From Lachnospiraceae bacterium (lineage in GTDB: Bacteria; Bacteroidota; Bacteroidia; Bacteroidales; Muribaculaceae), in contig JAMPGZ010000025.1 of NCBI GenBank assembly GCA_023663655.1, positions 1 through 39,791 on the forward strand: a stretch of 39,791 bases of DNA, read 5' to 3'. Below the pieces are notes generated by a model. That model worked only from the letters and a program-made list of their open reading frames with translations. It was not told where the DNA came from and did no database searches. The position numbers and the translations under genes were made by a program. Position 1 is the stretch's first letter. Each line of letters begins with the position of its first letter. Below, in pieces: positions 1 through 6,999 of the stretch.

Positions 1-689
1 CAGCCCCGAGAGCCACGCCGCGAATGCACGGATCCGTTGGAGTACTCCGACAGGCGTCTCGACCGCAGAACCCGACCGACAACGACAGCGGAAGCAGATG
101 GAGTCGCCCGAAGTTACACTTCGCTAAGTTTCAGGAAATGACCTGAAAGACTGCTTGAAATTGGCTCAGCACGCAAGCCACCAACACGAAGCCGCCGTTG
201 TTGCCAGACTCGGGGATCCCGTCATGTCAATGTCATATCTAAAAATTTTTAAACCATGAAATTCTTATTAAAAACTTGCTATGTATTGATAATTTGGCTA
301 TTTTTGCCGAAGATTCGTCCACCGACTCTAAGATTAAAAGTGCAGAGGCACGAGCTTAACCAGCAGAAGTCCGAGGGGAAAGATGGGCGGGAAATAAATA
401 AAAAAGGCGTTTACAATGACGCTTTGTTCTTGACAGTTTGAAACTTCGCAACTTTCTTATTCGTAGTCAGGGATAGAGCAATTGTAGATGTTCATGGGTA
501 TGCACCAATTCACAGCGCTATTTTACTATAGTGCTCAATGTGTTTATGCATATTTGCGTGGGCTTCTGCATTTGCTCGTTCAACTACGAAGGGCAATGCG
601 AAGGCCTCAAACTGTGGAACGAGCAAATAGTATGGTTCCCACGCTTTGTAATTTTTAATCCCAAGTTGGGGACGCTTGGATGTAGTTAC
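1..689. other. GC-rich window edge without a convincing gene
   Basis: The first ~235 bases are clearly richer in G and C than what follows. They contain a good hairpin (TTTCAGG, six-base loop, CCTGAAA, near 128-147) and several short palindromes. All three forward frames run open from the first base for about 40 codons, so a 3' gene end or mobile-element end entering from the left is possible, but none of the three peptides is recognisable. From about 240 the sequence turns AT-rich. Nothing between there and the glycosyltransferase start at 690 looks like a gene. The composition break and its position at the edge are seen directly. That it is the end of a repeat is inference. Confidence 0.4.
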
Positions 690-1469
690 ATGGACTATAA
701 AATTTCGGTAGTAATCAATACCTACAATGCGTCGGCTCACCTTAGGGAGGTTCTGGAAAGCGTTAAAAATTTCGATGAAATCCTCATCTGCGACATGGAA
801 AGCACCGATGAGACCTGTGAAATAGCAGCTTCCTATGGCTGCACGATAGTCACATTCCCTAAAAACGGACATCGGATATGTGAACCGGCACGCGATTTTG
901 CCATCCATTCCGCAAAATACAAATGGGTGCTTGTAGTGGATGCCGATGAGATTGTGCCTGAAAATCTTAGAAAATACCTATATGCAAAAATCAAATATAA
1001 AGATTTCAGCGATGCCCTCCTGATTCCACGGATAAATCAATTCTTGGGAAAACCGGTCACTTCTACTCCCGACTATCAACTTCGATTCTTCATGAAAGAT
1101 AAAGCCTATTGGGCTCCGGTAATCCATTCAAAACCTAAAATCAATGGAATCGTCAAAAAAGTTCCCCCTAAAAAGGGGCTGAGCCTGATACATCTCGATA
1201 ATCCGACTGTTTCACAAAAAATCCAAAAACTGAATACATATTCGGATTATGAAGTCCCCAAAAGAATAGATAAAAATTATGGCGTAATGAAATTATTGTT
1301 CCGCCCGTTTTGGTTCTTTTTCCGAAGTTTAGTGTTAGGCGGTGGATTCAAAGACGGAAAGCGTGGCATAGCTAAAGCATATATGTCAGCAGTGTACCAA
1401 ATATTTCTTTTGGTGAAGATAATAGAGGCAAATGTGACAGTCATTCCGAGCAAATACACCAAACGATGA
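690..1469 (+). CDS. Family 2 glycosyltransferase (LPS/LOS core WaaE/LgtF-like)
   Basis: A 259-residue GT2 enzyme, expected to transfer a sugar from a nucleotide-sugar donor onto a lipid-linked or core oligosaccharide at the inner membrane. The N-terminal GT-A fold starts with ISVVINTYNAS, followed by ILICDMESTDET and the metal-binding VDADE. The C-terminal third has an aromatic, hydrophobic stretch (FRPFWFFFRSLVLGG) typical of the KdtX/WaaE-like branch, which probably sits on the membrane. The open frame extends upstream to 531, but family homology begins at MDYKISVV, so ATG 690 is chosen. The stop overlaps the next start in an ATGA, implying translational coupling with the two glycosyltransferases that follow. 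The GT2 assignment is firm. The acceptor and linkage cannot be read from sequence. Confidence 0.85.
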   Translation: MDYKISVVINTYNASAHLREVLESVKNFDEILICDMESTDETCEIAASYGCTIVTFPKNGHRICEPARDFAIHSAKYKWVLVVDADEIVPENLRKYLYAKIKYKDFSDALLIPRINQFLGKPVTSTPDYQLRFFMKDKAYWAPVIHSKPKINGIVKKVPPKKGLSLIHLDNPTVSQKIQKLNTYSDYEVPKRIDKNYGVMKLLFRPFWFFFRSLVLGGGFKDGKRGIAKAYMSAVYQIFLLVKIIEANVTVIPSKYTKR

Positions 1470-2134
1470 TACCGAAAACGATTCATTATTGCTGGTTCGG
1501 AGGCAAAGATAAGCCCGAAATTTTCAAGCGATATCACCAAACATGGAAACTGCTTCTTCCTGATTATGAAATAAGAGAATGGAACGAAGAAAACTTCGAT
1601 GTAGAATATTGCCACTACTCCCGCGAGGCTTATCTTACCGGAAATTATGCTCATGTGTCTGATGTGTGTCGTCTTTACGCATTATACAAGCATGGAGGCA
1701 TTTATCTTGATACGGATGTCGAGGTTCTAAGTTCGTTTGATAGATTTCTTCCGCTCAACTCCTTTGTGAGCCTTGAACCACCCTTCGTGGGAACTGCTGT
1801 AATCGGAACTGAAGCTGAAACGACATGGATAAGAGAATTTCTGAAATACTACCGGCGAACCCATTTTATCAACTGCTGGGGTCATACAGTAAGAATGCCT
1901 AACACTCAGATATTATGTCGCAAGATACTCCCTTCATTATCCATAACGGCATTGCCTACGATATTCCCTACGGAATATTTTTGTGGGATAAGCAATAGCG
2001 ACCGATCCATGAGTGCCGGAGAAAACACAGTAGCCATACACCATTTCGCCGGATCATGGTTAAGAAAAAAGACCTTTACTCAAAAAATATCATCAATAAT
2101 CAATGGATTTGAAATCCGCCACCTGAAAAAATGA
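1466..2134 (+). CDS. Family 32-like glycosyltransferase (DXD sugar-binding region)
   Basis: A 222-residue protein beginning IPKTIHYCWFGG, the signature opening of the Gly_transf_sug/GT32 (OCH1/capsular polysaccharide) group. The central block ends in HGGIYLDTDVEVL, where DTD is the DXD motif that binds the divalent metal and nucleotide-sugar. There is no signal peptide or transmembrane segment, so it should work on the cytoplasmic face during surface-glycan assembly. Its start overlaps the upstream stop by four bases and its own stop overlaps the next start in the same way, so the three enzymes form one coupled unit. A hexosyl or mannosyl/galactosyl transfer is possible, but the sugar is not predictable. 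Confidence 0.85.
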   Translation: MIPKTIHYCWFGGKDKPEIFKRYHQTWKLLLPDYEIREWNEENFDVEYCHYSREAYLTGNYAHVSDVCRLYALYKHGGIYLDTDVEVLSSFDRFLPLNSFVSLEPPFVGTAVIGTEAETTWIREFLKYYRRTHFINCWGHTVRMPNTQILCRKILPSLSITALPTIFPTEYFCGISNSDRSMSAGENTVAIHHFAGSWLRKKTFTQKISSIINGFEIRHLKK

Positions 2135-2922
2135 CAATCTCACTTATAATATCCACTTATAACCGTCCTGACGCATTGCGGTTATGCCTATTGAGTGTAT
2201 TCAATCAAACCATAATGCCTGATGAAGTTTTGATCGGTGATGATGGTTCTGTTGAAGAAACCCGACTTCTCATTAATTCGTTACGACCTCTTTGCCCAGT
2301 AGAACTAAAACATATCTGGCATGAGGACAATGGTTTTCGTTTAGCTATGATGCGAAATAAATGTGTTGCGACTGCTATTGGAGATTACATCATAGAAATT
2401 GATGGTGATGTGATTCTGCATCGCGATTTTGTTAAAGATCATATCTCATTTGCTAAGCATGGATACTATGTAAAAGGAGGTCGAACAAATATTGGTCACA
2501 AACTTACAGACAAACTATGCCTCAGAGGTGTTCTAAGTCCACTGAATTTCTTTACACTTGGGATTGAAAGCAAGCCGGAAAATGCATTGCATCTACCTAT
2601 AATTGCCCGACTTCTTTCATCGCATTATCGCAAAAATAGAGAGACCGCACTTGGCTGCAATATGTCTTTCTTTAGAACTGATTTCATCGCCATAAATGGT
2701 TACGATGAGTTCTTCGAGGGCTGGGGCGGTGAAGACGGAGATTTAGGTCGGCGATTCCAATCCTATGGTCTTAAAAAGCGACATCTAAAATTTGCTGGTA
2801 TTGTTTTTCATCTTTGGCATGAGGACAAATATATGTACAACAAGGATATAAATTATGCATATAGCAAGCGAATCGACAAACCTATACGCTGTGAAAATGG
2901 GATTGACAAATATTTAATTTAG
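2131..2922 (+). CDS. Two-part glycosyltransferase: GT2 with galactosyltransferase-type C-terminal domain
   Basis: A 263-residue enzyme with an N-terminal GT2 fold (ISLIISTYNRPDALRLCL, then VLIGDDGS, then IEIDGDVILHRDF with a DGD metal site). The C-terminal block (GCNMSFFRTDFIAINGYDE, then GWGGEDGDLGRR) matches the Glyco_transf_7C region seen in chondroitin-polymerase-type and beta-1,4-galactosyltransferase-like bacterial enzymes. In that family the GWGGED motif contributes acceptor binding and catalysis. It is the last gene of the coupled trio. No terminator is visible downstream, only AT-rich spacer. It probably extends or branches an envelope polysaccharide. Donor and acceptor are unknown. 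Confidence 0.87.
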   Translation: MTISLIISTYNRPDALRLCLLSVFNQTIMPDEVLIGDDGSVEETRLLINSLRPLCPVELKHIWHEDNGFRLAMMRNKCVATAIGDYIIEIDGDVILHRDFVKDHISFAKHGYYVKGGRTNIGHKLTDKLCLRGVLSPLNFFTLGIESKPENALHLPIIARLLSSHYRKNRETALGCNMSFFRTDFIAINGYDEFFEGWGGEDGDLGRRFQSYGLKKRHLKFAGIVFHLWHEDKYMYNKDINYAYSKRIDKPIRCENGIDKYLI

Positions 2923-3232
2923 CCCGAATGCATCAAATTTACATTTCTAAAGAGATAAACCAAATGAGTTGTATTCTCCAATATAATAATGCAGCTTTGC
3001 TCTATACGATAAATCAACCATTAAACATCGTTTGCAAACCATGATAAAAAGCGTTTATTTGTTACTGACTTTTAATTGTTAGAAATTCTCGTAAAATATC
3101 ATTAATCTATAAATGATTAAACATGAGGTTATTATAACCGAAAGGCAGTAACTTATACAGATTCCCACGCTTTTCATTTTATAAACCAATTAAACGCCAA
3201 CGAGGGGAAGACCGAGGCACTTTTTATACATT
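2923..3232 (+). other. AT-rich spacer with no recognised feature
   Basis: This gap of about 310 bases lies between the glycosyltransferase trio and the lipoprotein gene. I see no open frame of note, no strong hairpin and no clear TAnnTTTG promoter. It presumably holds the lipoprotein gene's promoter. Confidence 0.5.
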
Positions 3233-3706
3233 ATGCTAAACAAATTTTTCGGTCAAAAATTGACCAAGTTCGTGAGTGTTAATTTTCTATGTGTTCTTAT
3301 TGCATCAATGGGGTTTGTTTCCTGCAGTGATGATGACAAAGACAAAAATCCTATTGTCGGAGAATGGATCAGCGGCTCCGGTGACATTTATTACCAATTT
3401 AACTCCAATGGAAAAGGTAGATATATCTGCCTTGAAGATGAACCCGGATTCAGCTCTGGCAAAATAGACGCCATCATAGAGAATCCGGAAGATCCATACT
3501 TTTTTGATTACAGCATCAACGGTAATACGCTGAAAATGCGTGAGTATTGGGATTCAAATGAGACGGACGAATTCACTGATTATACTTATGAAGTGACCAT
3601 AACTGGTAATCAAATGAAAATGAAAGCAATCAGTTACAAGGATTATGATGACCAAACAGAACACTTTGACTCAGATGGCGATATTGAGATTTTTAATCGT
3701 AGGTAA
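3233..3706 (+). CDS. Small surface-exposed-type lipoprotein, lipocalin-like fold possible
   Basis: A 157-residue protein with an N-terminal hydrophobic segment ending in a lipobox (FVSC). The Cys is followed at once by Ser-Asp-Asp-Asp-Lys. In Bacteroides such acidic residues right after the lipidated Cys act as a lipoprotein export signal that sends the protein to the cell surface. The mature part starts with IVGEWISG, then YYQFNSNGKGRY, a pattern common in small Bacteroidota lipoproteins of lipocalin-like (DUF4923/Lipocalin_5-type) folds with repeated beta strands. It is monocistronic, with a terminator just downstream. No enzymatic residues are evident and the ligand is unknown. The lipobox is seen; the fold and surface location are inferred. 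Confidence 0.75.
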   Translation: MLNKFFGQKLTKFVSVNFLCVLIASMGFVSCSDDDKDKNPIVGEWISGSGDIYYQFNSNGKGRYICLEDEPGFSSGKIDAIIENPEDPYFFDYSINGNTLKMREYWDSNETDEFTDYTYEVTITGNQMKMKAISYKDYDDQTEHFDSDGDIEIFNRR

Positions 3707-3750
3707 ATTTGGTTGATCTTCATCGTAACCACGATAATAAATTGTAATTT

Positions 3751-3798
3751 AGACCATAGTTCCATACTGCGATATCGCTTATGGCTCTATGGTCTTTA
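3751..3798 (+). terminator. Rho-independent terminator after the lipoprotein gene
   Basis: An 8-bp perfect stem, GACCATAG (3752-3759) with CTATGGTC (3787-3794), is followed by TTTAATT. It lies 46 bases past the lipoprotein stop. Confidence 0.65.
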
Positions 3799-3812
3799 AT
3801 TACTTGCTGCCA

Positions 3813-3846
3813 TAAAAAATGGGCATGAGATTGAATTCCCATGCCC
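3813..3846 (-). terminator. Terminator of the GH13 gene (minus strand)
   Basis: The inverted repeat GGGCATG/CATGCCC (3821-3827 and 3840-3846) is followed on the minus strand by a run of T (3813-3819). It sits about 28 bases after the amylase-like gene's stop. Confidence 0.8.
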
Positions 3847-3873
3847 GATGAAAAAGTGTGTTTTCAGCAGTGC

Positions 3874-6393
3874 TTATCTCACTTGAACTTTCACAGGCGT
3901 TCCGTCAACAACTGCCACATATATACCGGGCATAAGACCCTCCGTACGATTTATGTGCACACCTGAAATTGTGTAGATTTCAACGGTGTTGTATTCTCCC
4001 AAAACAGTTATCATGCCTTCGCCTCCGAGCACTTCGACCTCGTTAGATCCGTCAGTGATGATGTCGTCAATTCCTGAGACATCGGAGGTGCCGAATATGG
4101 CGAATGCTCCTGCGGGAAGAGTGACTTTATTGCCGGTCAATGACGGCGTGACACCATAGCTCGACAGCACGAGATTATATGATGATGTGCTCTTGGAGAA
4201 TGGCACTTCGATAGAAGCATCTCCAGCGACAGCGGGATTGACCACGCAATACAGTTCAGAAGCACCGTCGACCAATTTTATGCTGAACGACGGAAGCCAT
4301 GACGAAGATGTGGTCTTGCAATTCATCACCACGCTTGACGAGTTGGAGAAAAGACGAGGCGAATTGGCACGAATGCCATTCAGCTTTGAATAAATCTCTT
4401 TTAGAGCGGCACGGTATTCATTGTCAAGATAAGACCACACCACTTTCTTGTTTCCGGTATCATTTCCACTGCCATCGGCATTCTTTGTGGTTTGGTCAGC
4501 TCCAAATTCCTGGAATTGCCATATCATGTGAGCTCCGGGAGCCATAAGCATCATCGCAGCTACTGAGCCAAGACGGCGCATGGTCATAGGAATGTTCCCC
4601 GCAATGCCTTCAGCACCATGTTTGCTCACCTTGAATGCCATTCTCTCCTCGTCATGGCTCTCAGCGTAGGACACGGTAGATCCGATTGTGCGGGAATCAT
4701 CAGGAGCATAAAAACGGTTCAGGTCGCAATCCTTTGCCCAGCCCATGGCAAACTGGCATGAAGCATTGTTGATGTTAGCCCAATTCAATTCGCCGTCGGC
4801 AGCCATCTCATTCTCCTCTATTGCTCCGGCGAGGTTTTCATTGATGAAATAGGCATCGGGATTCACCTCTTTCATCGCGGCGTGAAGCTCCTTCATCCTT
4901 GCCACACGTGTCGCGTTATATTCATTGGTCTTACCTTCGGTCACGCCCGACCATGTGTTTGTCGCAGCATTATAGACCGCTCCGTAGCTTGAATCATTGC
5001 CAAGCCCCTTAACCAAGTCAAAACGGAAACCGTCGACATTATAAGCCGTCATCCAATATTTAAGCACATCCTTGAATTGCTGCTGAACGAGAGGATTCTC
5101 CTGTTTCCAGTCATTAAGCACGCTATAGGAATGAGGAGCCGAGGCATTGTAGAACGGATTTTTTGCGATGGAGTACATCTGATACCACGGATGAAGTCCG
5201 GCAGTCTGATTGAATACCACGTCAAGAATCACGGCTATCCCCTCTCCATGTGCGGCATCGATCAATCGGCGATACGCGTCGGGAGTTCCGTAAGCCTTGT
5301 CGGGAGCGAAGTAGAAGTTAGGGTTGTATCCCCATGAGAGGTTTCCGTCAAACTCCATGATCGGCAACAGTTCGATGGCGTTAATGCCAAGCGACTTAAG
5401 ATAAGGCAGTTTTTCAATCACCCCTTCAACGGTGCCATTTCCGTTTGCAGCACCTTCGGTTCCGGTAAAATCGCGAATAAGCAATTCATATATGACAAGC
5501 TGCTCAGGAGCAACGCCACGGAAATTTTTCACCTTCCAGTCATATTTATCCAGCGATGTATTATACACCGCGATCATCGTTTCACTCACATGGTCGATGG
5601 GATAAGCAGGCATATTCGGGAATACCGAACTCGGGATATATTTGTCATTATTAGGATCAAGCACCAATCGGGCGTATGGGTCTCCTACTCTCAATGTCTC
5701 ATCAATGACAAAATAATACAGATAATCAGTGTTTTCGGCAAGCCCGTCGATGCTCCACCAAAAATAACGCGCTCCGTTATAATCTTGGAAATATGTATTC
5801 TCAACAGGACGGTAATCGAGCCACGAACCAATAAGATTCACCTTGTTTTTGTCAGGAGCCGCGAGGCAGAATAGTGTTTTGCCGTCGGAAGTTCTCACCG
5901 GTCCCATCTGCGGTATGCCACCGGGATAATCCATCGCTACCGGATCATTGTATTCTACCGGATTCTCCCCTTCTGCATATACGGGAACAAGAATGTTGGA
6001 GGTTTGTTTTGTGCCTGCTGAATTACGGAACACAAATGCAAGTTCCTTTACAGTCTCTCCGCTTTTCAATCCATAATATTCAGCGATATTGGATATGGTC
6101 AGCGTCCACACATTAGGACTCACATAACTTAGTTTATATTTCGCTGTATTGGTGCCCCATGTGGGAGCATATTTCCATTCCGACTCCCCTTTCAGAATCA
6201 CACCTGTGTGGGCATACACGGAACTTGTTGCTGTCATACCCGCCAATGCCGTTCCGGTGGCATTGAACGTGATCACTATCGGCGAACTATTCTGATGAAT
6301 GGTTTTGGGAGATGTAGTTACCGATTGAGCCATAACAGCGGCACAACACCATGGCAGTATAATTGCCATGAAAAAAGTGAAAAGTTTCTTCAT
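3874..6393 (-). CDS. Secreted GH13 alpha-amylase-family glycoside hydrolase with C-terminal sorting-like domain
   Basis: An 839-residue enzyme expected to cut alpha-glucans such as starch or glycogen outside the cytoplasm. It has a signal peptide, about 270 residues of beta-sandwich modules, then a GH13 (beta/alpha)8 barrel. Using the MKKLFTFF start, the nucleophile is Asp459 (DGFRFDL), the acid/base is Glu519 (FINEN), and the transition-state residues are His580-Asp581 (ESHDEER). Conserved region I reads DVVFNQT (391-397), so the usual His after Asn is Gln396. The last ~70 residues (VEIYTISGVHINR, GIYVAVVDGTPVKVQV) resemble type A C-terminal sorting domains of type IX secretion. The frame could start six codons upstream, but MKK begins the signal peptide. 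No SusC/SusD pair is adjacent, so it is not in a classical starch locus. Confidence 0.88.
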   Translation of the reverse strand: MKKLFTFFMAIILPWCCAAVMAQSVTTSPKTIHQNSSPIVITFNATGTALAGMTATSSVYAHTGVILKGESEWKYAPTWGTNTAKYKLSYVSPNVWTLTISNIAEYYGLKSGETVKELAFVFRNSAGTKQTSNILVPVYAEGENPVEYNDPVAMDYPGGIPQMGPVRTSDGKTLFCLAAPDKNKVNLIGSWLDYRPVENTYFQDYNGARYFWWSIDGLAENTDYLYYFVIDETLRVGDPYARLVLDPNNDKYIPSSVFPNMPAYPIDHVSETMIAVYNTSLDKYDWKVKNFRGVAPEQLVIYELLIRDFTGTEGAANGNGTVEGVIEKLPYLKSLGINAIELLPIMEFDGNLSWGYNPNFYFAPDKAYGTPDAYRRLIDAAHGEGIAVILDVVFNQTAGLHPWYQMYSIAKNPFYNASAPHSYSVLNDWKQENPLVQQQFKDVLKYWMTAYNVDGFRFDLVKGLGNDSSYGAVYNAATNTWSGVTEGKTNEYNATRVARMKELHAAMKEVNPDAYFINENLAGAIEENEMAADGELNWANINNASCQFAMGWAKDCDLNRFYAPDDSRTIGSTVSYAESHDEERMAFKVSKHGAEGIAGNIPMTMRRLGSVAAMMLMAPGAHMIWQFQEFGADQTTKNADGSGNDTGNKKVVWSYLDNEYRAALKEIYSKLNGIRANSPRLFSNSSSVVMNCKTTSSSWLPSFSIKLVDGASELYCVVNPAVAGDASIEVPFSKSTSSYNLVLSSYGVTPSLTGNKVTLPAGAFAIFGTSDVSGIDDIITDGSNEVEVLGGEGMITVLGEYNTVEIYTISGVHINRTEGLMPGIYVAVVDGTPVKVQVR

Positions 6394-6415
6394 ATAAACG
6401 CTATAAAACAATTAT

Positions 6416-6470
6416 AATAAAAAATCGTCAATTTGCAGTGACTAACTATCAATTTGCAAATTTGACGATT
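6416..6470 (-). terminator. Long inverted repeat ending the TonB-receptor/PH-protein unit
   Basis: AATCGTCAATTTGCA (6423-6437) pairs with TGCAAATTTGACGATT (6455-6470), with only one bulged base. On the minus strand it is followed by TTTTTTATTATAATTG, as in a terminator. It sits between the PH-like gene's stop (6520) and the amylase start (6393), leaving about 30 bases for amylase initiation signals. It may therefore act as an attenuator as well. Confidence 0.6.
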
Positions 6471-6519
6471 CTTTTTATAATACGCAACACGTAGAGGAGT
6501 GTTTTAAAACATAAGTCTG

Positions 6520-6996
6520 CTATTTTGCTATCTTTGAATATATATAATCAACCATTTCATCAGGATTTTCGCATCCGACCACATATTTGTCGCCGTTGTC
6601 GAGGTGAATTATAAAACAATCTGACGACTTGCCATAATAAGCAACATATCGTCCTACATCGCCCTCTTTAAAGATACCCCAATAGCCCATAAATCCGCCG
6701 GAACCGAAAATGCGGATGCTACCCATCGTAGGAATGAAACGCTCCACTTTCACGATGCGCCGCATCGGTATTGAATGCCTCTTCAGCGGGCTATGCACCA
6801 ATACACCCTCTTCTTGTGCCGAAATAGAGACTGGACAATAAAATAATGAAACTATAAGCAAGATCGCTATAATCGCGACAAGCAACGCAAACTTATGTGG
6901 ATTTCCATAAGTGGCATACAATCCATACAGCAACAATGCCATAGCAACTATGGTCATAATCAACGAGAACCGGCTTAATTTAACACGAGACTTCAT
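6520..6996 (-). CDS. Two-helix membrane protein with PH-like domain
   Basis: A 158-residue protein with two predicted transmembrane segments in the first ~55 residues (SLIMTIVAMALLLYGLYATY and FALLVAIIAILLIVSLFYC). A soluble C-terminal part follows, with beta-rich spacing (GVLVHSPLKRHSIPMRRIVKVERF, DCFIIHLDNGDKYVVGC) and a closing helix (PDEMVDYIYSKIAK). This layout matches bacterial PH-domain (bPH) membrane proteins of unknown function. It lies only three bases downstream of the TonB-dependent receptor, so the two are surely co-transcribed. The unit ends at the long inverted repeat near 6416-6470. A role in sensing or stabilising the receptor system would be speculation. Confidence 0.65.
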   Translation of the reverse strand: MKSRVKLSRFSLIMTIVAMALLLYGLYATYGNPHKFALLVAIIAILLIVSLFYCPVSISAQEEGVLVHSPLKRHSIPMRRIVKVERFIPTMGSIRIFGSGGFMGYWGIFKEGDVGRYVAYYGKSSDCFIIHLDNGDKYVVGCENPDEMVDYIYSKIAK

Positions 6997-6999
6997 AAC

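Noticed and set aside
256-441. 61-codon forward frame
   Set aside because: No recognisable signal beyond a hydrophobic start, no clear promoter or homologue-like pattern, and it lies in a region without other coding signs.
531-689. Upstream extension of the first glycosyltransferase
   Set aside because: The extra ~53 residues are Cys/Phe-rich without family resemblance, and homology begins at the ATG at 690.
510-908. 132-codon minus-strand frame
   Set aside because: It is antisense to the first glycosyltransferase and its upstream leader and has no family-like motifs.
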